This document shows, piece after piece, positions 14,884 through 20,533 of a stretch of DNA of 20,533 nt (positions within the stretch are counted from its first letter, which is position 1; each line of letters opens with the position of its first letter). The position numbers and the translations under genes were made by a program. The stretch is taken from assembly GCA_964493075.1 (NCBI GenBank), contig CAZBNU010000058.1, positions 1-20,533 on the forward strand. Direction: 5' to 3'. The notes under the pieces are model-generated. The model had not been told where the DNA came from and made no database searches. It saw only the letters and a program-made list of their open reading frames with translations. The stretch is from SLFT01 sp964493075. GTDB lineage: Bacteria > Hydrogenedentota > Hydrogenedentia > Hydrogenedentales > CAITNO01.

Positions 14884-15936
14884 TTACCACTCGATAGAGG
14901 CCTTGAAAACACCGTCGGCGTAAGCTGCGGTCAGCGCGAAAGCCTGGTCTGCCGTCTCGAAGGGGAATACATGGGTTATAAGCGATGCAGCGTCCAAACG
15001 TCCTGTATTTATCATGGCGATGGCGGCAGGGTAGTTGTGCAGGAACCGGCGACACCAGTGCAGCGTCAGTTCCCGCCGGCGTGTGATGCTCACAGGAACC
15101 ATATCCTCTGCTTCGCCGGATATGCCGGTGAGTACAACCTTTCCCGCTGGACGCGTCGCTGCACAGGCCAGACCGAGACCGTCAGAACTATTGGTGCAGT
15201 CCATGGCAACATCCACGCCCCGACCGCCTGTTTGTTCCATGAGCCAGGCGATGGCAGGTGCGCCTTCCTTCAGGAAAGAACCGGCAGAGGCCAAAAATGC
15301 AGCATCAATACCATAGTGTTGTGCGGCGTCCACACGGTATTGCAGCACATCAATGCCTAATACCTTTACAGCGCCGCTTGCCTGCGCAACCTGCGCGGTC
15401 AGCATGCCCACAACACCCAGACCGAATATGGCGACAGTGTCGCCAGGCTGCAACCGTGCCAGTTCAGCAGTATGCACTGCCACGGCAGCAGGCTCAATCA
15501 TGGCGGCAACACCAGCGGTCATGGTTTCCGGCACGGGAAAGCAGAACCGGCTGTCCACGGTCATGTATTCACAAAGTGCGCCGTCACTGCCGGGGCCACC
15601 CGGAAAAAAAAGATTGTTGCAAACATTATAATGGCCGCGCAGGCACCATTCGCATTTGCCGCAGGGAATGCCGGGTTCCACCGCAACCCGTTTACCAAGC
15701 AGTGCCGGGGAAGCGTCTGCGCCCACTTCTTCCACAATGCCCGCATATTCGTGACCGAGAATGGTGGGCTCCTTAATCATATTTTCGCCGATGCGCCCAT
15801 CGCGGTAGTAGTGAATGTCTGAACCACAGACGCCGACTGCTTCCACGCGTATCAGTGCTTCGTTCCGTCCGACTTCTGGCTCTGGCAGGGTGGCCATGCG
15901 CATATCACCGGACTGATGCCATTTCCATGCTTTCAT
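14884..15936 (-). CDS. Zinc-dependent polyol/threonine-type dehydrogenase (MDR)
   Basis: A 350-residue medium-chain dehydrogenase. Catalytic zinc ligands are C37 (GVCGSD), H62/E63 (LGHEYAG) and E148 (IEPA). The structural zinc site is C92, C95, C98, C106. The Rossmann motif GLGVVG is at 172-177, with D at the end of the next strand (LGID), favouring NAD. The pattern is closest to sorbitol (L-iditol) or xylitol dehydrogenases, which oxidise polyols to ketoses in the cytoplasm; threonine dehydrogenase or galactitol-phosphate dehydrogenase are alternatives. The frame is open up to 16041, but that start lies upstream of a good extended -10, and MKAWKW is the usual family N-terminus, so ATG 15936 was taken; ATG 15975 is possible. 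The Shine-Dalgarno is weak. The ceramidase-like gene follows after 81 bases, possibly on the same transcript. Confidence 0.88.
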   Translation of the reverse strand: MKAWKWHQSGDMRMATLPEPEVGRNEALIRVEAVGVCGSDIHYYRDGRIGENMIKEPTILGHEYAGIVEEVGADASPALLGKRVAVEPGIPCGKCEWCLRGHYNVCNNLFFPGGPGSDGALCEYMTVDSRFCFPVPETMTAGVAAMIEPAAVAVHTAELARLQPGDTVAIFGLGVVGMLTAQVAQASGAVKVLGIDVLQYRVDAAQHYGIDAAFLASAGSFLKEGAPAIAWLMEQTGGRGVDVAMDCTNSSDGLGLACAATRPAGKVVLTGISGEAEDMVPVSITRRRELTLHWCRRFLHNYPAAIAMINTGRLDAASLITHVFPFETADQAFALTAAYADGVFKASIEW

Positions 15937-16017
15937 TATAGTTGCCTGTCTTGGAGTTGAGGGGGAGTGTTTCATCTCGAAAAAAAACAGGGCACTTGTT
16001 GTAAGCGCCACGCCTAT

Positions 16018-16026
16018 AGTATACCA
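16018..16026 (-). promoter_or_regulatory. Extended -10 for the dehydrogenase
   Basis: On the minus strand the sequence reads TGG-TATACT, a good extended -10. No strong -35 is seen. A transcript would begin near 16011, giving a leader of about 75 bases before ATG 15936. Confidence 0.45.
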
Positions 16027-16060
16027 ATTATGGTCAGGCATAAAAAAAAGCGTATTTTGT

Positions 16061-16090
16061 TTGAAGCAGCAGTAGGCACGGTTTTACAAT
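16061..16090 (+). promoter_or_regulatory. Possible promoter for the 58-codon gene
   Basis: TTGAAG (16061-16066) and TACAAT (16085-16090) are separated by 18 bases. The pair lies about 57 bases before the start of the small membrane-protein gene. With the minus-strand -10 at 16018-16026 it makes a divergent promoter region of about 70 bases. Confidence 0.35.
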
Positions 16091-16146
16091 AGTGCATATC
16101 GCGGTTGTAGAAAGTTTTGACTGCTGTGTAACAAGGAGATGCGGAT

Positions 16147-16323
16147 ATGTTAATGATCGTTGGATTGATATTGTTATTGCTGGGTGGAGGTGGTGCCGTA
16201 TTATTTATCATACAGATTCAGCCCGCATTGTTTGCAGGTACCCCCATCACTTTGGGTAGCTGCGTGGCAGTAGCCGTCATCGGTCTCGTAATCATTATAA
16301 TGAATCGAAGACCCGCCAATTAA
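16147..16323 (+). CDS. Small two-helix membrane protein, 58 residues
   Basis: A short frame with a near-ideal Shine-Dalgarno (AAGGAG at 16133-16138, 8 bases before ATG) and a possible promoter. The product has two hydrophobic segments: residues 3-22 (MIVGLILLLLGGGG, then AVLFII) and 37-52 (VAVAVIGLVIIIM), a short loop with Pro and Gly between them, and a basic end NRRPAN, which suggests both ends lie in the cytoplasm. I do not recognise a family. It stands upstream of the PilZ gene in the same direction but with its own promoter region between them. The combination of ribosome-binding site, hydrophobic pattern and stop codon makes a real gene likely. Confidence 0.7.
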   Translation: MLMIVGLILLLLGGGGAVLFIIQIQPALFAGTPITLGSCVAVAVIGLVIIIMNRRPAN

Positions 16324-16352
16324 TGTTTTTTCGATACAAGCGCAGTTTTCAT

Positions 16353-16382
16353 TTGTAAATTTTTTTCCTTTTCAGGTATTAT
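16353..16382 (+). promoter_or_regulatory. Promoter for the PilZ gene
   Basis: TTGTAA (16353-16358) and TATTAT (16377-16382) stand 18 bases apart, with a T-rich spacer. Transcription would start near 16389, some 35 bases before ATG 16424. Confidence 0.5.
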
Positions 16383-16423
16383 ACACGTATGATTCGTTAA
16401 TAATGCGGAGTAAGGTTGGAATT

Positions 16424-16777
16424 ATGCATCACACAAATGGTGAAGATAGAAGACGGTATCCGCGGAGCCAACGCGGTCTGAAACTGGTCGTGGATGATTC
16501 GGGACCAGGTGTACTCAATCACATTGACAATATCAGTGCGGCTGGTATACTTTGTCATACGGTAAAACCGTTACCCCTTATGGCGCGTATCGGGGTCATG
16601 GTGGATTTGCCAAAACCGTTGGAGTACCGCGTTGAAGCGGAAGGCATTGTGGTGCGCTGCGAACCCCATGAACTCGGGGATGATAACTTCGTAGTGGCCA
16701 TTTTTTTCACCCGTGTTTCACAGGCGGACAAGGACGCCATTAATAATTTTGTAACCGTTAGTAGTGAAACAAACTGA
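16424..16777 (+). CDS. PilZ-domain protein (c-di-GMP binding)
   Basis: A protein of 117 residues made almost entirely of one PilZ domain. The two signature elements for c-di-GMP binding are present: RxxxR (R10 to R14 in RRYPR) and NxSxxG (N36, S38, G41 in DNISAAG). Later strands include VDLPKPL and VEAEGIVVRC. Such stand-alone PilZ proteins act as cytoplasmic c-di-GMP receptors controlling motility, exopolysaccharide or adhesion. The frame could start at 16403, but ATG 16424 has TAAGG 8 bases upstream and places the RxxxR near the N-terminus, as in the family. No c-di-GMP synthesis or flagellar gene lies in the window, so the output it controls is unknown. Confidence 0.9.
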   Translation: MHHTNGEDRRRYPRSQRGLKLVVDDSGPGVLNHIDNISAAGILCHTVKPLPLMARIGVMVDLPKPLEYRVEAEGIVVRCEPHELGDDNFVVAIFFTRVSQADKDAINNFVTVSSETN

Positions 16778-16829
16778 GTATATTGCAGAGTCGAAACGGG
16801 GTGGGGGTGAGCAACGATTTTTTTAGACA

Positions 16830-16847
16830 GCCCGGAAAATACCGGGC
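16830..16847 (+). promoter_or_regulatory. Hairpin in the leader of the Gfo/Idh gene
   Basis: GCCCGG (16830-16835) and CCGGGC (16842-16847) form a perfect 6-bp stem with loop AAAATA, ending 25 bases before the chosen ATG. It is preceded, not followed, by a T-run, so it is not a + strand terminator. It may be a leader structure. Confidence 0.35.
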
Positions 16848-16872
16848 GTAAACCATGAATAAAGGATACGTT

Positions 16873-18231
16873 ATGAGCAAGCAAGGTTTAACGAGAAGAG
16901 CGTTTTTGGCGGCAACGACTACAAGTGCTGTGGCGGTGTCTGGTTTTGTGCGCGCCAATGATGCGCGTGTAGTGCCCCGGAAAATCTCCCCCAATGAAAA
17001 AATCAATGTAGTCGGTATCGGTGTCGGCGGCAAAGGTATGGGCGATATCAGCTCCTGCCGTCGCGAGAACGTTATTGCCTTGTGCGATCCGGACAGTGAA
17101 CGTGCTGGCGAAGCGTTTTATCGTTTCAAAAATGCAAAGAAATATGCAGACTACCGAAAGATGTTCGATGAGATTGGCGACCAGATTGACGCCTGCACCA
17201 TCAGCACGCCCGACCATACCCATGCGCCTGCAGCGTTTCGCGCCATAAGCATGGGCAAGCATGTATATGTGCAGAAGCCGTTGACCCATACCATCGCCGA
17301 AGCCCGGATGTTGAAGAATCTTGCCGCCGAGAAAGGCGTCATCACCCAGATGGGCAACCAGGGACACTGTGGCGACGGCGTTCGCGAACTATGCGAGATG
17401 ATGTGGTCCGGCGCCATCGGCGACGTGACCGAGGCGCACATTTGGACGAATCGTCCGATATGGCCGCAGGGCATTACCGAGCCGCTCCCCGAGCAAGATA
17501 TTCCTGATACGCTGGATTATGATCTTTGGATAGGCACCGCGCCCATGCGCCCCTATAACAAAGGCTATGTGCCGTGGAATTGGCGTGCATGGTGGGATTT
17601 CGGCTGCGGCGCCATTGGTGATATGGCATGTCACATCATGGACCCCGCGTTCTGGTCGCTGAAACTCTACGAAGCAGAATCCTACAAAATTCAGGCCATG
17701 TATGAAGAAGGCATGAACAACCAGACCGGCCCAAATAAATCCCAAATCAAATACCAATTTCCGGCGCGGGGCGACATGCCGCCTGTGACGGTAACCTGGT
17801 ACGACGGCGGCATCAAACCGCCCCGGCCTGAAAGTGTTCCGGAAGATCAACAGCTGGGCGATGGCGACAATGGTTCCCTCTTTATTGGCTCCAAGGGCTA
17901 CATGACTGCGGGCGAGTATGGCGGCAAGGCTCGCTTGCTTCCCGACGAAAAAATGGCGGACTACACCATGCCCGACCAGACCATCCCGCGCATCCCCAAG
18001 GAAAGCCCCTACCAGAACTGGCTCGATTGCATCCGTTCCGGCGAACAGCCCGCCTCAAACTTCTCCTATGCCGCACCTCTCACCGAAGTGGCGAACATGG
18101 GCAACGTGGCATTGCACAGCGGCGGCAAGGAACTGGAAGTGGATGTGATCAACATGCGCATCACGAACATCCCCGAAGCCAATCAACTCCTCACCAAAGA
18201 ATACCGAAAAGGCTGGGAACTCCCCTGCTGA
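16873..18231 (+). CDS. Tat-exported Gfo/Idh/MocA-family oxidoreductase
   Basis: A 452-residue NAD(P)-dependent oxidoreductase. A twin-arginine signal is at residues 7-13 (TRRAFLA) with a following hydrophobic stretch and a probable cleavage near VRA (26-28). The Rossmann motif GIGVGGKG is at 48-55, the catalytic-lysine motif QKPLTH at 134-139 (EKP in most relatives), and a C-terminal domain with FGCGAIGDMACH. The family oxidises or reduces sugars and inositols, or uses tightly bound NAD for glycoside cleavage; exported members with Tat signals are frequent in Planctomycetes and relatives. ATG 16873 was chosen over 16855 because AAAGGA stands 6 bases upstream and the RR motif is then properly placed. 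A strong terminator follows. Substrate unknown. Confidence 0.9.
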   Translation: MSKQGLTRRAFLAATTTSAVAVSGFVRANDARVVPRKISPNEKINVVGIGVGGKGMGDISSCRRENVIALCDPDSERAGEAFYRFKNAKKYADYRKMFDEIGDQIDACTISTPDHTHAPAAFRAISMGKHVYVQKPLTHTIAEARMLKNLAAEKGVITQMGNQGHCGDGVRELCEMMWSGAIGDVTEAHIWTNRPIWPQGITEPLPEQDIPDTLDYDLWIGTAPMRPYNKGYVPWNWRAWWDFGCGAIGDMACHIMDPAFWSLKLYEAESYKIQAMYEEGMNNQTGPNKSQIKYQFPARGDMPPVTVTWYDGGIKPPRPESVPEDQQLGDGDNGSLFIGSKGYMTAGEYGGKARLLPDEKMADYTMPDQTIPRIPKESPYQNWLDCIRSGEQPASNFSYAAPLTEVANMGNVALHSGGKELEVDVINMRITNIPEANQLLTKEYRKGWELPC

Positions 18232-18248
18232 TTGCGTCTTGATAAATT

Positions 18249-18293
18249 CAAACCGCCGCTACGGCATTTCGTGCTATAGCGGCGGTTTGTTTT
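18249..18293. terminator. Strong terminator between convergent genes
   Basis: CAAACCGCCGCTA (18249-18261) and its exact inverted copy (18277-18289) make a 13-bp stem with a 15-base loop, followed by TTTT on the + strand. Read on the minus strand it is followed by AATTTATC, a weaker T-tract. It can end both the Gfo/Idh transcript and the converging operon. Confidence 0.9.
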
Positions 18294-18301
18294 ATGTATG
18301 C

Positions 18302-18967
18302 TTACAGCGGCATTTTTGCGTTAAGGGGGATGGTTTCCCCGTTTTTGTCTATGAAGAAACTTTTCATGTCAACATTAGGGGCGGCGAGGGCGGTGAACGT
18401 GAATCCTTGCGTGCCAGCATTTTCGGCAGGTAAAGTTACCAGTTTTAGGAGGTATTTTCCCTTCTTTGCCTCGTAGGAGGTGCCTTTTTCGTTGTCCTGG
18501 CTCAAGGTGACTTGCGCCTGGCCCAAGGACGCCAGAAAGAAATCGGCGAGGTCGTCGGTGCCTTGTTCCGATGCATACTTTTGAAGCTGTTCCACAAGAC
18601 GATCCACTTCTTTTTCGCTGATGGTTGTCTGCGCTTCTTCTTGTTCTGGTGGCGGGGTGCGCAGCATGTTTGGTGCCTGAATAGCAGCAAATATCAATGC
18701 AACGAGGATGGCGAGGAAGTCATACAAGCGGAACCCAAATCGTTTGGGCAGAAAGGGGAGTACGAATAGCGTCAGGATACTGACGGCGACACCGATTTGC
18801 CCAAGCACAGTCAGTACGGCACTCTCCTTGTTAATGCCGTCCATGTATACGAAAGGCGACGAGATTGCAAGGATGGTGACAGCGAAAACCAGGATGAGTG
18901 GTCGCCTAAAGGCACCAAAGGAAGACGGAGTTGGTGAAGGTGTGGAGTTTGGCGTGTTGTCGGTCAC
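18302..18967 (-). CDS. Membrane protein with C-terminal soluble domain, unknown function
   Basis: A 221-residue protein. It has a Ser/Thr/Pro-rich N-terminus, three hydrophobic helices (about 22-42, 50-70 and 82-98), a Glu-rich helix with coiled-coil character (EEAQTTISEKEVDRLVEQLQ), and a soluble C-terminal domain of about 80 residues. The start is GTG at 18967 with AAGGA 10 bases upstream; its first bases overlap the stop of the esterase gene (GTGA, 4 bases), so translation is probably coupled. I do not recognise the family. It is the last gene before the shared terminator, in an operon with an esterase and a sugar permease. Confidence 0.7.
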   Translation of the reverse strand: MTDNTPNSTPSPTPSSFGAFRRPLILVFAVTILAISSPFVYMDGINKESAVLTVLGQIGVAVSILTLFVLPFLPKRFGFRLYDFLAILVALIFAAIQAPNMLRTPPPEQEEAQTTISEKEVDRLVEQLQKYASEQGTDDLADFFLASLGQAQVTLSQDNEKGTSYEAKKGKYLLKLVTLPAENAGTQGFTFTALAAPNVDMKSFFIDKNGETIPLNAKMPL

Positions 18968-19884
18968 AGGCGTGGATTCCTTTTATCCTTAAAAAAATGC
19001 CAGATAATTTCGGAAGCGTTTATTTCCGATACGGAGGGGCCAACAATAAACGCTGGATAGCGGCTATGGTGTCCGGGCCAGCTGTGGCCGCAACTAACTA
19101 CAGCGTACAGGAAGACTTTGTTATCATCAGAACACGGATAAGTATATCGGTTCACCAGCACCGTTCCGTGTCCGTCTGTGATGTCCGTGTTCAGCACCGG
19201 TTCGGATTCACACCCGTTCGCCTGAGCCCAGAACGCGGCCGTCTCGTGCGCTGATAGAAACATGGATTCATGGGGACCGCCAGCCGCGCCGCCTTCGTAG
19301 GGGATGACCGGGTCTTCCATGCCGTGCATGACCAATACAGGCAAGGGCGCAGGGACGGGTGCTGCTGCGGGGAAATTTGCGCTTAAACTGCCCATTACCG
19401 GGGCGATGGCAGCGAGTCGGGCTGTGTGGGTAGCGAGTCGTTGAATCATCATGGCGCCAGCTGAAGCGCCGGTGGCATAGATGCGTTCCGGATCTATGGG
19501 ATAGCGAACTTCGAGGTCATCCATTAGCGCAATCAAAAAACGCAAGTCGCGGTCATCGTCATTAACCCCGGAACGCCAAATGCGCCACTGCCCTTTGGGA
19601 TAGGCGACAATAAACCCTTCGCGGTCCGCCATTGCATCAAAATTGGTTAGTGTCTGCATACCCTGTGGTGTGTCACTGAACTGATGCAGGGCAAGCACCA
19701 GTGGCACAGTAGCATTAGCGGGAAGATTACTGGGGACATGCAGCAGATACTTTCGATTTGTGCCATCCACGTTCAGCGTCTCATACCGTCGAGAACAACA
19801 GGATACCGCCAGCACAGCAGCCAACACGAAGGCGGCCATCGTGATTAAAAGTTTAGGGTTGTGGTGCAGGTTTAGTATCTTCAT
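18964..19884 (-). CDS. Secreted esterase of the PHB-depolymerase/feruloyl-esterase type
   Basis: A 306-residue alpha/beta-hydrolase. The N-terminal signal (residues 11-28) ends in a Cys pair after AVS, which could be a lipoprotein site but lacks the usual Leu at -3. Catalytic residues are S141 (GASAG), D191 (HGMEDPVIPY) and H267 (CGHSWPG). Residues 60-100 (PLVLALHQFSD, then FIVAYPKGQW) match the Esterase_PHB/LpqC pattern. The family cleaves polyhydroxyalkanoates, feruloyl or acetyl esters on plant polysaccharides; which one applies here is not determinable. A longer open frame extends upstream inside the permease gene, but ATG 19884 lies just after the permease stop (8-base gap) and starts a proper signal peptide. 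The Shine-Dalgarno is weak, consistent with coupling to the permease gene. Confidence 0.85.
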   Translation of the reverse strand: MKILNLHHNPKLLITMAAFVLAAVLAVSCCSRRYETLNVDGTNRKYLLHVPSNLPANATVPLVLALHQFSDTPQGMQTLTNFDAMADREGFIVAYPKGQWRIWRSGVNDDDRDLRFLIALMDDLEVRYPIDPERIYATGASAGAMMIQRLATHTARLAAIAPVMGSLSANFPAAAPVPAPLPVLVMHGMEDPVIPYEGGAAGGPHESMFLSAHETAAFWAQANGCESEPVLNTDITDGHGTVLVNRYTYPCSDDNKVFLYAVVSCGHSWPGHHSRYPAFIVGPSVSEINASEIIWHFFKDKRNPRL

Positions 19885-19892
19885 AATGGGAT

Positions 19893-20533
19893 TCACGCCT
19901 TGAATGCGCCCGAGGTGATGCCCTGGATGAAGGGGCGGGTTGCATAGATGAACAGTACCAGCAACGGAATGCTCGATAACATGTAAGCGGCAAAAAGCGT
20001 GCTGAAATCCATGGCGAATGCTGATGTGGCGAGTACATAAAGGCCGGAGGCGATTACATGATTTTTTCCGTCGGACTGGGTGACGAAGGGCCACATGAAG
20101 TTGTTCCAGGAACCGATGATGTTCATGATCAGTACGACAGACAGCACCGGTTTTGAAAGGGGCAGCACAATGTGCAAATAAGCCTGCAGATGCCCCGCGC
20201 CATCAATGCGCGCCGCCTCGAAGAGGTCCTCGGGCAGTCCGTCAAAGAATCCTTTCATGATGAAAATGGCGAAGACCTGCCCACCGGCCATGTACGGCAG
20301 GATCATCGCCCAATTCGTATTCAGCAGTCCGAGGTTGCGCACTATCATGTAGGCCGGTACAAAGGTGAGCACGCCGGGGAACATCATCGCGCTGACAATC
20401 AGGTAATATACGAGGCGGTTGCCGGGGAACCGGTTGCGGGACAGGGTATAAGCGGTTACGGAAGAGAGCAACAGCACGCCCAGCGCTGTGCCAATGCACA
20501 CGATAAAGGAGTTAAGCATGAAGGGGCGTATCA
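19893..20533 (-). CDS. Sugar ABC transporter permease, MalG type (partial)
   Basis: The gene runs into the right window edge: the frame stays open to the last base, and the ATG at 20519 is internal to the conserved N-terminal (R-x-F-x-x-NS) region, so 213 codons at the C-terminal end are seen. It has at least five hydrophobic helices. The permease EAA motif is clear (EAARIDGAG...IVLPLSKP), which is where the transporter's ATPase binds. MalG-type permeases form the inner-membrane channel with a MalF-type partner for oligosaccharide or glycerol-phosphate uptake; the partner and binding protein probably lie beyond the window. Downstream is a coupled esterase gene, suggesting uptake of products released by that enzyme (inference). 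Confidence 0.92.
   Translation of the reverse strand, partial: IRPFMLNSFIVCIGTALGVLLLSSVTAYTLSRNRFPGNRLVYYLIVSAMMFPGVLTFVPAYMIVRNLGLLNTNWAMILPYMAGGQVFAIFIMKGFFDGLPEDLFEAARIDGAGHLQAYLHIVLPLSKPVLSVVLIMNIIGSWNNFMWPFVTQSDGKNHVIASGLYVLATSAFAMDFSTLFAAYMLSSIPLLVLFIYATRPFIQGITSGAFKA

Noticed and set aside
18964..20094. Longer version of the esterase starting inside the permease gene
   Set aside because: The additional 70 residues overlap the conserved end of the permease; ATG 19884 starts a normal signal peptide just after the permease stop.
1..20533. CRISPR array, tRNA or rRNA genes, transposase, phage or defence genes
   Set aside because: Searched by eye on both strands; no regularly spaced repeats, no cloverleaf-like segments and no recognisable mobile or defence proteins were found.

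Overview
This is a window of about 20.5 kb from a bacterial chromosome, with roughly balanced to slightly high G+C. It looks like a free-living Gram-negative heterotroph. The gene mix includes a Tat-exported Gfo/Idh/MocA dehydrogenase, a URO-D-family protein, an exported PHP-domain protein, a GH5 enzyme, a ceramidase-like protein and a large membrane-TPR protein. That mix, together with GC-rich palindromic intergenic repeats, reminds me of Planctomycetes, Lentisphaerae or Hydrogenedentota-type genomes. This placement is an inference from gene content only. I saw no rRNA, tRNA, CRISPR array, transposase or phage gene.

Left part (1-8615, + strand): the 3' part of a leucyl aminopeptidase (pepA); a terminator-like hairpin followed by a second hairpin over the conventional start of mtaB (tRNA ms2t6A methylthiotransferase); an intergenic region with two consecutive long hairpins; a 1507-residue protein joining a polytopic GT-C-like membrane domain to about 800 residues of TPRs; and, 17 bases downstream, an exported GH5 glycoside hydrolase with a beta-rich domain inserted in its barrel.

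Centre (8696-15936, - strand): a tight three-gene cluster (URO-D family protein, fibronectin-III-like membrane-anchored protein, exported PHP hydrolase), a palindrome-rich 208-base gap, a translationally coupled pair (membrane-anchored neutral-ceramidase-like protein and a large membrane protein with a SpoIIM-like C-terminal half), and a zinc-dependent sorbitol/threonine-type dehydrogenase.

Right part: a divergent + strand set (a 58-codon two-helix membrane protein, a PilZ protein, a Tat-exported Gfo/Idh/MocA oxidoreductase) ends at a strong terminator with a 13-bp stem. That terminator is shared with a converging - strand operon: a sugar ABC permease cut by the window edge, a PHB-depolymerase/feruloyl-esterase-like protein, and a small membrane protein. 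Taken together the genes suggest use of polysaccharides, polyols and lipids with much processing outside the cytoplasm; that is an inference.

The most distinctive items are the TPR array, which is built from a five-TPR module repeated at exactly 174 residues; the GH5 barrel interrupted by an inserted domain; the ceramidase/membrane-protein pair; and a set of double-hairpin intergenic elements. I did not find a defence island or another clearly new multi-gene system.
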